A DNA stretch of 60,660 nt from CAYWTS01 sp964461265 (GCA_964461265.1 CAYWTS010000010.1:1-60660); one strand, 5' to 3'; positions 35,587-45,434 are shown, counted from the stretch's first letter. The notes: generated by a model from the letters alone, not told the origin. Made by a program: numbers and translations.

Positions 35587-36365
35587 GCTGCCTGTTCTTT
35601 CTCATATTTGTTTATGATTTCATATGCAAGCTCCAGATACGACATCGATACATTTGAATTAACGTTAAAAAGTATCACTGGTTTGCCATAAAATGTCGAT
35701 TCGGTCACAATATGATTTCTTGGAATATAAGTTTTAAACAAATACTTATTGTATCTTAATTTTAGCTCTCTTTCCGATATTTCGGTTACTTTGGTATTTG
35801 ATTCATACATAGTTAGCAATATTCCCTCTATGCAAAGCGAGGGATTAGCAACCTCTTTGATATGGTCTACGTATTTTAACAGTTTGCTGATAGCTTCAAG
35901 CGAAAACTGCCCGCATCTGACAGGCAGCAAAACCGAGGTGGCAGCTGTTAGGGCATTCGATACAATCCCCCGCATGGTTGGCGGACAGTCGATAATAATA
36001 TATTCATAAAGATGTATTACACTACGCAATGCATTTTTCAAAACAACGCGGTTTTCGGCAATCTTCGAAAATCTTTCATCTCTCTGAATCGAATTCACAT
36101 TAGACGGAACAAAATCCAGGTATTCCAGTTCTGTTTTATGAATTGCATGGTCTAATGAATGTGTGAAGTTGAAAACTTCAGATATCCCTGCTTTTATTTT
36201 TTCGGGAGTAAACCCAAGAGACATAGCCGAAGCACCGAAAGCATCTACATCAACCAGCAGAGTTCTCTTTTCAGCCACAGCGAACGAAGCTGCAAGATTT
36301 ACAGCAGTTGTGGTTTTACCCACACCTCCTTTTGGCAAACAAATCGATATAACTTTTCCGCTCAT
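35583..36365 (-). CDS. ParA/Soj-type ATPase
   Basis: 260 residues. Deviant Walker A LPKGGVGKTTTAVNLAASFA (residues about 10-29), Walker A' and B around LVDVDAFGASAMSLGF and YIIIDCPPTMRGIVSNAL. ParA proteins position chromosomes, plasmids or protein clusters on the nucleoid. No parB lies next to it; it is embedded in an operon of biosynthetic genes with 4-base overlaps on both sides. It could be the chromosomal Soj or an orphan that positions another cargo. Confidence 0.88.
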   Translation of the reverse strand: MSGKVISICLPKGGVGKTTTAVNLAASFAVAEKRTLLVDVDAFGASAMSLGFTPEKIKAGISEVFNFTHSLDHAIHKTELEYLDFVPSNVNSIQRDERFSKIAENRVVLKNALRSVIHLYEYIIIDCPPTMRGIVSNALTAATSVLLPVRCGQFSLEAISKLLKYVDHIKEVANPSLCIEGILLTMYESNTKVTEISERELKLRYNKYLFKTYIPRNHIVTESTFYGKPVILFNVNSNVSMSYLELAYEIINKYEKEQAA

Positions 36366-38314
36366 TTAACTGTATCCTTTTGCGAATCCAGTTGATTTTT
36401 TAAATTAACAGCATATGCGAAATCGGGTTTTATTTCCAAAGATTTATTGATAAACCTGATGGCTGCAGGCCTGTTACCGTTATTTGAGTGATACAATGCA
36501 TTATCATAAAAAATACCTGCTGTTACAGTTTTCATTTTTTCTGCCTCTTTTGACAATGGCAGATACTCTCTGAAATTCTGTAATAAACTTGTAATACCTG
36601 AGCTGCTGTCGTAAACAGAGTTTTTAGTACGGATTTTATATAATAATCCATCACCCTGAAAAGCAAATCCGGTGAACAGAGGTTTAAGCTCATTGCTGTA
36701 TGCAAAATCATAACTTGCGAATAAGCTATGTCTTGATATATTTTTCTCGATAAAGGCTTTAACAAAATTCATCAATGCCTGGCTCCTTAAATTCTTTTCG
36801 CTTGTGTAATTTAATTTATAAAATTCGGCTTCATTTTCAACATTTTTATATACATCGGGATAATATCTTTTTATCGTCTCAATATACCACGGTACCGAAA
36901 GAAATTTTATGTTAAATATCTTTATATCCTGCCTGAAATGTTCTACCTGCTGGTAATACAAAGCTGCTGGATAAAGATAGCCCCAGTCATAAGTTATTAC
37001 TATTGAGTTTGGTTCCAGATCTTTCAATGCATTTTTTGTGTAATCATCTATAATATAATTTCTGCTGTTATCGTTGCTATTAAAATTATAATTTATCGAA
37101 AATCCTATTACAATTATACTTACAACAATCAGAACCAAGAACGAGGATTTCATGTTAAGTTTAAATTGAGTATGAATAATGTTTATAAGCCATACCAATC
37201 CCAACGATGAACAAATTGCAATAAAGTAATAAGCAGTTAGAAAATAAGATTGTATATCCCTTATGCCGTAATACACCGAATAAAATAAACAAAATATAAT
37301 AGAAAATAGGAATATAGTAAATATTTTCTTTTCTAATTTAAACAGATTGATTAGCCCTAGTAAACCAAGAATTCCTCCAATTACAGCAAATTCAGTAAAA
37401 AATTCAGAGTAAAGTATTTTAAACTGTTTGGAAAATGAACCTGATGAAAACATCATCTGGCTGTAATCACCGCCGGTAATATGATACAACAAATTCGAAA
37501 AATCTGAAGGTGCTGACCAGTTCATAAACGGCTCCGTAGCCGAACGAGACATCAATACAAAATAGAGCAACAGCGGAATTAAAAAAAACGGGATCCTTTT
37601 AATCAGACTCTTTGTAAATATACGGTCCTTCTTATATTCAAGATAAAATAAATATAATATAGCAGGTAATATGAAAATTGTTGTCATATGATTTGTAAAA
37701 CCAAATCCGGCAAGTAAAAACAAAATTGTCCATAACTTTTTATTTTTCGAACCAATTTGTGAATATACTTTTAAACAGTAAAGAATAATTAATGATAATA
37801 TCAAGACATGCAGCGGGTATACTTCAACCGAAAGTGCATTTTGCCAGAAGGTTTTCGTTAATCCCAAAAGTACTGCAGCAGTTAAGGCAATTACCGGTTT
37901 AAAATAAGCTGTATCCGAAAACAACCGTTCAGGAATTATTTCAGACTTCTTTTCATTTATTTTCTTTTTTTTATCTTCCCTTGTTGCTGTTCTTGCCGGA
38001 ATTTTAGAACCAATAAGATTAAGGAATTCGTAAGAAGCAAAAAATGTCACATAAACTGCTAATGCGCTTAAAAGAGCACTTAAAATATTCAGTTTGTAAA
38101 TTACTGAACCGCCGAGAGGTAAATTTGCAAATATATATCCTATTATCAGGAACAGCGGATACCCTGTTGGATGCGGAATTCCAAATGTTGCAACTGCAGC
38201 AGCAAGCTCGCCGCTATCCATAAAAGTAACCGTAGGGTTTAATGTCATTAAATAAATTATTAAACAGATTAAACCTGCTGCAAACGCAAAAATATGTAAT
38301 TTGATTTTAGACAA
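36362..38314 (-). CDS. DUF2723 membrane glycosyltransferase-like protein
   Basis: 650 residues with about ten membrane helices. N-terminal signature LNPTVTFMDSGELAAAVATFGIPHPTGYPLF is that of the DUF2723 family, related to protein O-mannosyltransferases (GT-C fold, with Asp in the first outer loop). A C-terminal soluble part ends in a TPR-like pair of helices (AIRFINKSLEIKPDFAYAVNLKNQLD). Bacteroidota members are linked to protein glycosylation in the periplasm. Overlaps both neighbours by 4-8 bases. Confidence 0.88.
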   Translation of the reverse strand: MSKIKLHIFAFAAGLICLIIYLMTLNPTVTFMDSGELAAAVATFGIPHPTGYPLFLIIGYIFANLPLGGSVIYKLNILSALLSALAVYVTFFASYEFLNLIGSKIPARTATREDKKKKINEKKSEIIPERLFSDTAYFKPVIALTAAVLLGLTKTFWQNALSVEVYPLHVLILSLIILYCLKVYSQIGSKNKKLWTILFLLAGFGFTNHMTTIFILPAILYLFYLEYKKDRIFTKSLIKRIPFFLIPLLLYFVLMSRSATEPFMNWSAPSDFSNLLYHITGGDYSQMMFSSGSFSKQFKILYSEFFTEFAVIGGILGLLGLINLFKLEKKIFTIFLFSIIFCLFYSVYYGIRDIQSYFLTAYYFIAICSSLGLVWLINIIHTQFKLNMKSSFLVLIVVSIIVIGFSINYNFNSNDNSRNYIIDDYTKNALKDLEPNSIVITYDWGYLYPAALYYQQVEHFRQDIKIFNIKFLSVPWYIETIKRYYPDVYKNVENEAEFYKLNYTSEKNLRSQALMNFVKAFIEKNISRHSLFASYDFAYSNELKPLFTGFAFQGDGLLYKIRTKNSVYDSSSGITSLLQNFREYLPLSKEAEKMKTVTAGIFYDNALYHSNNGNRPAAIRFINKSLEIKPDFAYAVNLKNQLDSQKDTVK

Positions 38315-38990
38315 TTTTTATTTTTAACTTTCCAATACTTTCTATTTCAGCGTCAATAAAATCACCCGGGTTCAGTTTTGTTACCCCAGCGGGTGTACCT
38401 GAAAATATTAGGTCACCTTCCTGAACACCAAAGATTGATGAAATATAATGAATTAAGTAACTTACATTAAACAACATACTCGAAGTTGTATCGTTTTGTT
38501 TTACTACATTATTCACTGATAACGTTATTTTCAATGAATCGGGATTTATTGTCTCTTTTTTGTAAACAACCTCGGATACCGGAGCAGAACCGATGAAACC
38601 TTTAGATAGTGTCCATGGCAAACCCTTCTTCTTTAGTTCCATTTGAATATCCCGCAAAGTAAAATCAATTCCTACAGCATATCCTAAAATATAATCACCT
38701 GCATTTTCCGGCTGGATGTCTCTTCCATTTTTGCCAATCACAATTACAAGTTCCACCTCGTTCTGCAGATTACCGGATATCTTTTCACCTCTTAATTTTG
38801 GTATAGTAACTTCACAATCGCCGCAGGTTACAGCGCTGTTAGGTTTTAAAAAAACAACAGGTTCGCCAGGTGCTGAAAATTTATCTGTATTTTCAAATTC
38901 CTTAATATGTTCAGGGTAATTCTTCCCGATGCAATAAACATTTTGGACATTTATAAAATCACCCGAGTTTTTTACCCTTAACCTATACAT
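38307..38990 (-). CDS. Fumarylacetoacetate hydrolase-family protein
   Basis: 227 residues, the short form of the family. Metal ligands in NEVELVIVIGKNG and GYAVGIDFTLRDIQ, and the closing IFSGTPAGVTKLNPGDF. Members are hydrolases or decarboxylases of acylpyruvates and oxaloacetate. Starts inside the end of pyrC (8-base overlap), so translation is coupled. Substrate is not predictable from the sequence. Confidence 0.88.
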   Translation of the reverse strand: MYRLRVKNSGDFINVQNVYCIGKNYPEHIKEFENTDKFSAPGEPVVFLKPNSAVTCGDCEVTIPKLRGEKISGNLQNEVELVIVIGKNGRDIQPENAGDYILGYAVGIDFTLRDIQMELKKKGLPWTLSKGFIGSAPVSEVVYKKETINPDSLKITLSVNNVVKQNDTTSSMLFNVSYLIHYISSIFGVQEGDLIFSGTPAGVTKLNPGDFIDAEIESIGKLKIKIV

Positions 38991-40260
38991 AAATTAAATG
39001 CTTTTGATTATTCACAATACCAACTGCTTTACATGTTAATTGCCATCCGTTAAACGGCGAATTTTTACTTTTAGAATGGAATTTATTAACATCGACTTTC
39101 CATTCTTTATCTATATCAAGTATACTCAGATTAGCGCGCTCTCCTTCCTGTATTTTTATTTGCTTCAAGCCAAGCAGATGTCTGGGATTATCGCTCATCT
39201 TCTGTATCATCTGCTCAAAAGTAATAATACCTTTCTTGACAAGGTAAGTATAGCATAAACCCGCAGCAGTTTCCAAACCAACTATCCCAAACGGAGCTAT
39301 TTCTAAACCGAGAGCTTTTTCTTCTGCTGTATGCGGGGCATGGTCGGTGCAAATTATATCAATCGAACCGTCAGCTAAACCTTTTTGTATCTCTTCAACA
39401 TCAGCTTCTTTTCTTAACGGGGGATTCATTTTAGCATTCGTCCCGTATTCTAAAACGGCTTTTTCGGTTAAAATAAAGTGATGCGGACAAACTTCTGTTG
39501 TCACATTTAATCCTTCTTTTTTAGCTTCTCTTACAAGCTTCACCGCCTCTTTTGTACTGATATGCTGGACATGATAATGACAATTCTTTATCTTTCTGAC
39601 AAGTTCTATATCCCGTTTAATAATCTCAAACTCGGAGGCATTTGGTATCCCCTTCACGCCAAGCGAACGTGAAATCTCCCCTTCATTAATTATCCCGCCT
39701 GCTGTGAGTTCCATAACTTCGCAGTGCTGTATTACAGGCTTACCGCATTTACCGGCTTCCCTAAGAGATTTCATCATCAACTCTTCATCGGCAATGGGAC
39801 TCCCGTCATCAGTAACAGCCAATGCACCGGAAGTTATTAAGCCAGTTATGTCTGTTAACTCCCTTCCTTCACGTTTCCGCGTTGCACAAGAAGTGCTGTA
39901 AATATCGATAATATTATCTTTAGCTTTCTCAGAATTTTCCTTTAATATCTCAATATTATCAATCGGAGGTATTGTATTAGGCATACATAAAACACCTGTA
40001 AACCCGCCATAAGCAGCGGCAAGCGAGCCTGATTGAATATCCTCTTTGTGAGTTTGCCCCGGTTCACGGAAATGAACGTGCATATCGAATAATCCTGGCA
40101 CAACAATTTTACCGTCTAAATCATACTCCTCAACTTCACGTACGTGCTGCCAAATAACACCCATTTTATTAATAACACCGTTAACGATAAGAATATCAAA
40201 TCTTCCGTTAATGTTTTGTGATGGCGATATAACCTGGCAGTTTCTTAGAAGTAAATGCAA
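38983..40260 (-). CDS. pyrC: Dihydroorotase
   Basis: 425 residues. Amidohydrolase fold with HVHFREPGQTHKEDI for the two-zinc site, a Lys/Asp/His set further on (HCEVMEL, HYHVQHISTKEAV, CTDHAPHTAEEKA). Third step of pyrimidine synthesis. It is the promoter-proximal gene of the pyrC-FAH-DUF2723-ParA-valS run and begins 18 bases after tRNA-Val, read in the same direction. Confidence 0.94.
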   Translation of the reverse strand: MHLLLRNCQVISPSQNINGRFDILIVNGVINKMGVIWQHVREVEEYDLDGKIVVPGLFDMHVHFREPGQTHKEDIQSGSLAAAYGGFTGVLCMPNTIPPIDNIEILKENSEKAKDNIIDIYSTSCATRKREGRELTDITGLITSGALAVTDDGSPIADEELMMKSLREAGKCGKPVIQHCEVMELTAGGIINEGEISRSLGVKGIPNASEFEIIKRDIELVRKIKNCHYHVQHISTKEAVKLVREAKKEGLNVTTEVCPHHFILTEKAVLEYGTNAKMNPPLRKEADVEEIQKGLADGSIDIICTDHAPHTAEEKALGLEIAPFGIVGLETAAGLCYTYLVKKGIITFEQMIQKMSDNPRHLLGLKQIKIQEGERANLSILDIDKEWKVDVNKFHSKSKNSPFNGWQLTCKAVGIVNNQKHLIYV

Positions 40261-40278
40261 GTATTATTAAAATTTAAG

Positions 40279-40352
40279 TGGACCCGGCGGGATTCGAACC
40301 TGCGACCTCCCGGATGTGAACCGGACGCTCTAACCAGCTGAGCTACGGGTCC
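40279..40352 (-). tRNA. tRNA-Val (CAC)
   Basis: 74 bases, no encoded CCA. Acceptor GGACCCG / CGGGTCC, D stem GCTC / GAGC, anticodon stem TCCGG / CCGGG with loop TTCACAT, T stem GCAGG / CCCGC with one A-C mismatch at 51-63. Anticodon CAC reads GUG. Confidence 0.93.
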
Positions 40353-40405
40353 AAAATTCACTAAATTTTACAAATATAAGAATTTAAAAGGTGGTAAGAA
40401 ATTGA

Positions 40406-41251
40406 TTATAATGTGCTCTTCAAATACAGAAATATATACACCGCAGGTACAGCAAATAAAAGGCTGTCGAATCTATCAAGGAAGCCGCCGTGACCGGGTA
40501 TGAGGCGTGATGAGTCTTTAATATCAACTGTGCGTTTCAGGTGCGATTCAAATAAATCACCAAGTTGTGCAAACACAGCAACAATAACCGATATTATTAT
40601 CATATTCAGCATAGGCAGTTTCTCAGGAAACAACACTGATAACATTATTCCTGTAATTATGGTAAATATAAATCCTGTAACAGAACCCTCCCATGTTTTT
40701 TTCGGACTGATTTTTTCAGCCAATACATGCTTACCGTATGTTTTACCGCCCCAGAATGCAAATGTATCGGATACCCAAACCAATCCCATGCAGATTACGG
40801 CATAATCCGCTCCGAACAGCAATATAAAATTATCAGAGTTCATTAAGCTTAGTAAGCCAAAAGGTGAAGATATGTATAATATAGAAAGAAGCCATGTTCC
40901 TATAGCTTCAAAATGACGCTCCGCTTTGAAAAGCTCATCTATAATCAAATACAAAAACATAACAAAGTATAAAATAACTACATAGTTAAACTTTGTAAAA
41001 TAAAAACACACAACTATAAGCGAGTTAACAAGCAGGAAAATACTTTTCTTTAAGTTAATTCCCCCTGCCCAGCGTAAAAACCATGATGGCTTATGTAAAG
41101 GTGTTTCGAAAAGATTAAAGAATTCGTTCATACAAAGAAATGAAACTACAACACAAAAAACTAAAAATACATACCCTCCCGCTAATGCAATTGTTATGAT
41201 TAAAGGTATTCCTATTATACCAACTATTACTCTTACTGCTGTGTTACTCAT
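40406..41251 (-). CDS. cdsA: Phosphatidate cytidylyltransferase
   Basis: 281 residues with about eight membrane helices. Closing signature DLFESHLKRTVDIKDSSRLIPGHGGFLDRFDSL and WVSDTFAFWGGKTYGKHVLAEKISPKKTWEGS identify CdsA, which makes CDP-diacylglycerol for phospholipid synthesis. Single gene, 53 bases upstream of tRNA-Val on the same strand. Confidence 0.95.
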   Translation of the reverse strand: MSNTAVRVIVGIIGIPLIITIALAGGYVFLVFCVVVSFLCMNEFFNLFETPLHKPSWFLRWAGGINLKKSIFLLVNSLIVVCFYFTKFNYVVILYFVMFLYLIIDELFKAERHFEAIGTWLLSILYISSPFGLLSLMNSDNFILLFGADYAVICMGLVWVSDTFAFWGGKTYGKHVLAEKISPKKTWEGSVTGFIFTIITGIMLSVLFPEKLPMLNMIIISVIVAVFAQLGDLFESHLKRTVDIKDSSRLIPGHGGFLDRFDSLLFAVPAVYIFLYLKSTL

Positions 41252-41436
41252 AAAATATAAAAATAAAAAATCAGGTTTTATTACTAAAAATAATAAGCAT
41301 TTTCATACAATATTTCCTAAATTTAAGAAAACATTCTTACTTTTTTAATTTTGATCACTACTAAATTTCCCCACCATAGGTCTTTGGCTCGCTCGGTCGT
41401 AAACCTGGCGGGGGGGAGAATAAGAGAGGATATTTA
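41252..41436. other. Intergenic region with a GC-rich hairpin
   Basis: AT-rich except for 41369-41413, where CCCC-A-CC...AGGT pairs imperfectly with ACCT-GG-C-GGGG around a GC-rich loop (GGCTCGCTCGGTCG). It is out of character with its surroundings. It could be the CPBP gene terminator or a small structured repeat. Confidence 0.4.
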
Positions 41437-42375
41437 TTAAATTTCCTCTGTCTTATCTTCACTATTCATAAAATACCGTTTTGAATACCTGTGGTATAAA
41501 TAAATAAAAAATGCAAAAATTATTAATGATAAAATCCCGAATATTGCGTTATCTAATATATTTTGGTTAGTAAATCCGGGTGTTTCGATTTCATCTTTAC
41601 CAAATTTAAACATGTAATAAGCCGATAAGAAATTTTGTAAAAAATGCGCTGAGAAAGCTGTAAAAATACTATTCGAATAATATGTAATAAATCCAAGATA
41701 CCATCCAAGTATTATCAACGGTATTAACTCTATTGGATTCATGTGGTATATGGCAAAAATAAATCCCGAAAGGAATATTGCTATCGATGGACGTGATACT
41801 TTTATAAAGTTTGTGAGAACAAAACCGCGGAAAAGCATTTCTTCACAAATACCTGGCGTTACTGCAATAACAACAACCACAACTATAAACTCGGGGAGTG
41901 AATACGCCTGTATTAAACGGATTGTATTTTCTTCGAGTAAATGTATAATATCTTTTAACTGTTGATAAAAACCGCTGATAAGAGGTAAGTTTTCAAGCAA
42001 ACGATCCTGGAAATACAATACTCCCTGAAGAAAAGGCTGAATAGCAATTATTCCGCATAAAGAAAGCAGCAGAAATATAGGTCTCGGTGCATACAGCTTA
42101 AACGCCTTTTTTAAATCTTTCGTCTGGAATCTGGCAAAAAAAATAACGGGTATTAAAATAAAAAAATATTGTGCTGCAGCCTGTACTATTCTTAATAATG
42201 GAATGTTTTCATCAATTCCAACACCTCCCACTGCAATTGCCATTACTCCCCCAATAACCTGATATAATATAAAAATTAAAACGAGGACTACGGTAGTATA
42301 GCCCACAGGTCCGAAACTGGAGAAAAAACTTCCCTGCGGAGGCAGCTGATTATGTTGTTGGTTAAAGTTTTGCAA
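41437..42375 (-). CDS. CPBP-family intramembrane protease
   Basis: 312 residues with about eight membrane helices. The three conserved motifs are present: EEMLFRG (EExxxR), a His in FAIYHMNP, and HFLQNF with His and Asn. CPBP (Abi/Rce1-like) proteins are membrane metalloproteases, some linked to bacteriocin immunity or protein processing. A short Gln/Pro/Gly start precedes the first helix. Divergent from the outer-membrane gene at 42526. Confidence 0.88.
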   Translation of the reverse strand: MQNFNQQHNQLPPQGSFFSSFGPVGYTTVVLVLIFILYQVIGGVMAIAVGGVGIDENIPLLRIVQAAAQYFFILIPVIFFARFQTKDLKKAFKLYAPRPIFLLLSLCGIIAIQPFLQGVLYFQDRLLENLPLISGFYQQLKDIIHLLEENTIRLIQAYSLPEFIVVVVVIAVTPGICEEMLFRGFVLTNFIKVSRPSIAIFLSGFIFAIYHMNPIELIPLIILGWYLGFITYYSNSIFTAFSAHFLQNFLSAYYMFKFGKDEIETPGFTNQNILDNAIFGILSLIIFAFFIYLYHRYSKRYFMNSEDKTEEI

Positions 42376-42525
42376 TTAAATTTCTGTTCACTTCAATTAT
42401 TGCGGATTCCCATTTAAGCAGGAAAAAGCATCGTTATATAACTAATTTCGCTAATTATGGTAAAAATTAAAAGTTGAATTTTCATAACAAATCAATTAAT
42501 TTACAAATAGATACACATTATTAAA

Positions 42526-44001
42526 TTGCAGTACTTTACACGGACCATTTTCATTTTTTTCATTTTATGTATTATCCGCAATCTCTCGAATGCTGATGAC
42601 AGGTCAAATGCACGCGGTGTGGGCATGGCAAACTCATCATTGCTTTCTTCACTTGGCATAAATGCTTATGGACTGAATCCGGCAAACTACGATTATCATC
42701 CTTGTGTAAATAAAACAATTTCGAAATCCCAAATAAAACCAACCTGGGAATTATCCATAATGTCGGTTGGTGGCGGTTATGGTTCCGATTCATCAATAGA
42801 ATTTTATAATAAATATCTGAATTACCTGACAATCGACAGAAATAAATTTGCAGGACTATTCACAGACCTGAGCAAAATTCTTCAGTTCAGAGACAGTATT
42901 CTGCCGGGAACAGAAACCGAGGTTAACTATGATTTCGAGCTAAAATGGCTTTCTGTAAACTTTTCTTATCCAAAATACGGGGCAGTAAATTTTACAATAA
43001 GTGACAGAGTCGGTTTAAATACAAATGTTAATAGCCGGGACGAGTATCTTCCCCTGGATTTTTTGAAAACAACTTATTATGATACATCGGGACTTAATAT
43101 AGTTGGTGTAAACATGGCGCAATCAGAAGCAATAGCATGGTGGATACGCAAATACAGCATTGGTATTGCAAAACAATTCGATTTTAACAGAAATAAAAGC
43201 ATCAGCAGTATCTCAATCGGTGTTTCCGCATCGCTGGTGCATGGTTTCGGCAACGTATCAACTTATGAATCAAAACTTAACATCAGTACATACGGAATTA
43301 AAAACATCAATGGCCTAAACCATGTCGATTCTATTAAAGGAAAACAGGATTTCCACACACAATCGGCTTTAACCGATTTTTTCCGGGATTACAAAGACGG
43401 TTCGGAATCGAAATTTAATCCGTTTCCGAAGCCGGCAGGTATCGGTTACAGTTTCGATTTTGGAATTACAATTTCATTGGGAAATCGATGGAGAATTGCA
43501 GCAAGCGTTACTGACTTGGGTAAAATTAAATGGAATTACAACACAATTACAAACGATGACACGAACGCTTTTAATTATACGGATTTTTATGTAACAGGCA
43601 CCGACCCAACCTACAACAGACTGGTAGATGATTTGGGAGGTTACCAAACACAGGACACTAACAAAACGTTCTATTCCGATATGCCCACAAAATACCGTGC
43701 CGGTATAATGTACCAGCCATCGGATAAGTTAATAATAGAATTTAACTGGTGCAAAGGCATCAATAACCTGCCCGGAAATACAAATAAAAATATATTCGCA
43801 CTCGGCTCTGAATATTACGTATTGCCTTATCTGCCGGTCAGGGCAGGAGTATCGGTTGGTGGTCCCGGGAATTTCTACATATCCATTGGTGCGGGTGTAA
43901 AATTTAAAAATTTCACAATAGATATAGGCACACACGGTGTTAATCAATTGATTGCTGATAAAAGGTTCTCTGTAGCCTTTTCAGGGAAGGTTTTATTTTA
44001 A
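42526..44001 (+). CDS. Outer-membrane protein (DUF5723-like barrel), TTG start
   Basis: 491 residues. The only start that keeps the signal peptide (QYFTRTIFIFFILCII...NLSNA) is TTG at 42526; no ATG is suitable. The mature start NARGVGMANSSLLSSLGINAYGLNPANY matches barrels with a PorV/FadL-like or DUF5723 beginning, and the rest is beta strands ending in VAFSGKVLF with C-terminal Phe. Probably an outer-membrane protein of the group that includes T9SS-associated PorV-like proteins; function unproven. Confidence 0.75.
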   Translation: MQYFTRTIFIFFILCIIRNLSNADDRSNARGVGMANSSLLSSLGINAYGLNPANYDYHPCVNKTISKSQIKPTWELSIMSVGGGYGSDSSIEFYNKYLNYLTIDRNKFAGLFTDLSKILQFRDSILPGTETEVNYDFELKWLSVNFSYPKYGAVNFTISDRVGLNTNVNSRDEYLPLDFLKTTYYDTSGLNIVGVNMAQSEAIAWWIRKYSIGIAKQFDFNRNKSISSISIGVSASLVHGFGNVSTYESKLNISTYGIKNINGLNHVDSIKGKQDFHTQSALTDFFRDYKDGSESKFNPFPKPAGIGYSFDFGITISLGNRWRIAASVTDLGKIKWNYNTITNDDTNAFNYTDFYVTGTDPTYNRLVDDLGGYQTQDTNKTFYSDMPTKYRAGIMYQPSDKLIIEFNWCKGINNLPGNTNKNIFALGSEYYVLPYLPVRAGVSVGGPGNFYISIGAGVKFKNFTIDIGTHGVNQLIADKRFSVAFSGKVLF

Positions 44002-44123
44002 ATTTTTCCAATTCTGCTGTAATGATAATAATTAGAGTAAATGCAGGAAATTATTTGTATATTTTTAGCAATTTTTCTTCTACAGGAAATATTAGTTGAA
44101 TAAAATCTTAATATGATATTTTG

Positions 44124-44143
44124 ATTCCTGCTTCCGCAGGAAT
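44124..44143. repeat. Short palindromic repeat (REP-like)
   Basis: ATTCCTGC-TTCC-GCAGGAAT, a perfect 8-base inverted repeat of the kind found dispersed between genes in many genomes. It lies 40 bases before the lipoprotein start. Confidence 0.6.
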
Positions 44144-44182
44144 GGGAAGTAAATTACATTATAAAAATTAATAAAAACTATT

Positions 44183-44980
44183 ATGAGAAAAATAAAAAAT
44201 ATCTCAGCATTTGCAACCGCTCTTTTTACAGCTTTATTATTTTTAAGCTGCAGTGATGACGGTACAACACCCGGAGGAAGCACCCCAACCGGTGGAGGAT
44301 GGCATCCAAATCTAACATTTTCACCAGGACAAAACTTTGTTTACACAACCGATTCCCTAACTCCTACAGGAACTCCTATAAGAAAAAGAACACGTACTTC
44401 AGATACTATTAAAGCACAAATCACTTACCAGGGTCAGTTATGTTATCCCGTATCAGGTTCAACATACGACTCAGTTACACAACAAATTACTCCCGAAATT
44501 TACTGGATTAGATATGACCAGAGTTCAGGAAAATACTATCAATACGGTATACAACAGCTTATTAATCCGGGACTGCCCGGCTCATGGGATGTAGTTGGTA
44601 ACTTTGATGCAGCAAGAGGTTCTTCGTATGATATTGCAACTGTGAATTATACCATTCCTCTTCCACAACCATATGGCAGTATAAATTTTACCGGACCGTT
44701 GAAAGGTAAAGTTGCAGACAGCACAACTATTCAAACAACTGGAACTCCAACCCAAAGTATTAAATGCTACCGGATTGAATTAACAGCCGAAATTACGGGA
44801 ATGTATGGTTCTATTCCAATCACAGCAACAATTATTGTAGATTATTATTTAGGATTCGACGTTCCAACAGGTATAGTTGAAATTAAGTCCAGACCTTTTG
44901 CCTTTAAAATATATGGAATACCGATACAAGGTTTAGAACAGCCGGGTTTTGACAGAAAGCTGTTCAGTCATAATCCTTGA
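44183..44980 (+). CDS. Lipoprotein of unknown function
   Basis: 265 residues. Lipobox in TALLFLSCSDDG (Cys near residue 23), then a Gly/Thr/Pro-rich linker (GTTPGGSTPTGGGWHP) and a beta-rich domain of about 220 residues with many Thr and Tyr. No family recognised. The aspartates after the Cys may hold it in the inner leaflet or have no effect, since sorting rules of this group differ from E. coli. Confidence 0.75.
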   Translation: MRKIKNISAFATALFTALLFLSCSDDGTTPGGSTPTGGGWHPNLTFSPGQNFVYTTDSLTPTGTPIRKRTRTSDTIKAQITYQGQLCYPVSGSTYDSVTQQITPEIYWIRYDQSSGKYYQYGIQQLINPGLPGSWDVVGNFDAARGSSYDIATVNYTIPLPQPYGSINFTGPLKGKVADSTTIQTTGTPTQSIKCYRIELTAEITGMYGSIPITATIIVDYYLGFDVPTGIVEIKSRPFAFKIYGIPIQGLEQPGFDRKLFSHNP

Positions 44981-45434
44981 TAACAAATTGATATAACAAG
45001 TATTACACTTAGTTAATGTCATCAGTATTTCACCCGTGTAAAGTTCCGTTTTCTGATTTCAGGAACTAATTTAAATTCAGGTAAGTTTGTTATTTTAAAT
45101 GTATAAGATTCTGAATTACGATGCAATGGTGATGTAAGATTCAATTAACTTTTTCATCTATCTCCTAAAGGGGCTGTCTCAAAAGTATTTCCGTATCCGC
45201 AGCCTTTATGGCTGCGTAGCAATTTTCTTGTAAAAACGCAACTATGAAAGTTGCGGTTACAGTTTTTTGGCAAGAAAATTGCCTTTTGAGACAGCCCCTT
45301 TTTTTATTACCATTTCATGACAATAGTCGTGCCACGAATATAATGAATAAAGAGCCGCGGCGCGGGTCAATTCTGCTTATTACTTTAATGTATGTTACTA
45401 AATGATTAAATTTGCTATTAAAATATTTTGAAAA
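44981..45434. other. Long intergenic region containing a foldback element
   Basis: 454 bases. The only clear structure is the inverted-repeat element at 45170-45298; no gene or tRNA was seen in the parts either side. The promoter for mazG should lie between 45299 and 45434. Confidence 0.5.
45170..45298. mobile_element. MITE-like foldback element, copy 2
   Basis: 129 bases with 16-base ends GGGGCTGTCTCAAAAG (45170-45185) and CTTTTGAGACAGCCCC (45283-45298), extended by AAA / TTT outside. Inside are nested inverted repeats: GCAATTTTCTTG (45219-45230) with CAAGAAAATTGC (45271-45282), and two hairpins CGCAGCC-TTTAT-GGCTGCG (45198-45216) and CGCAACT-ATGAA-AGTTGCG (45237-45255). It shares its ends and short inner words with the element at 25565-25749. 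Confidence 0.7.

Noticed and set aside
45170..45298. Simple bidirectional terminator
   Set aside because: The stem ends match those of another element 20 kb away, and the unit has several nested repeats, so a mobile or repeat origin is more likely.
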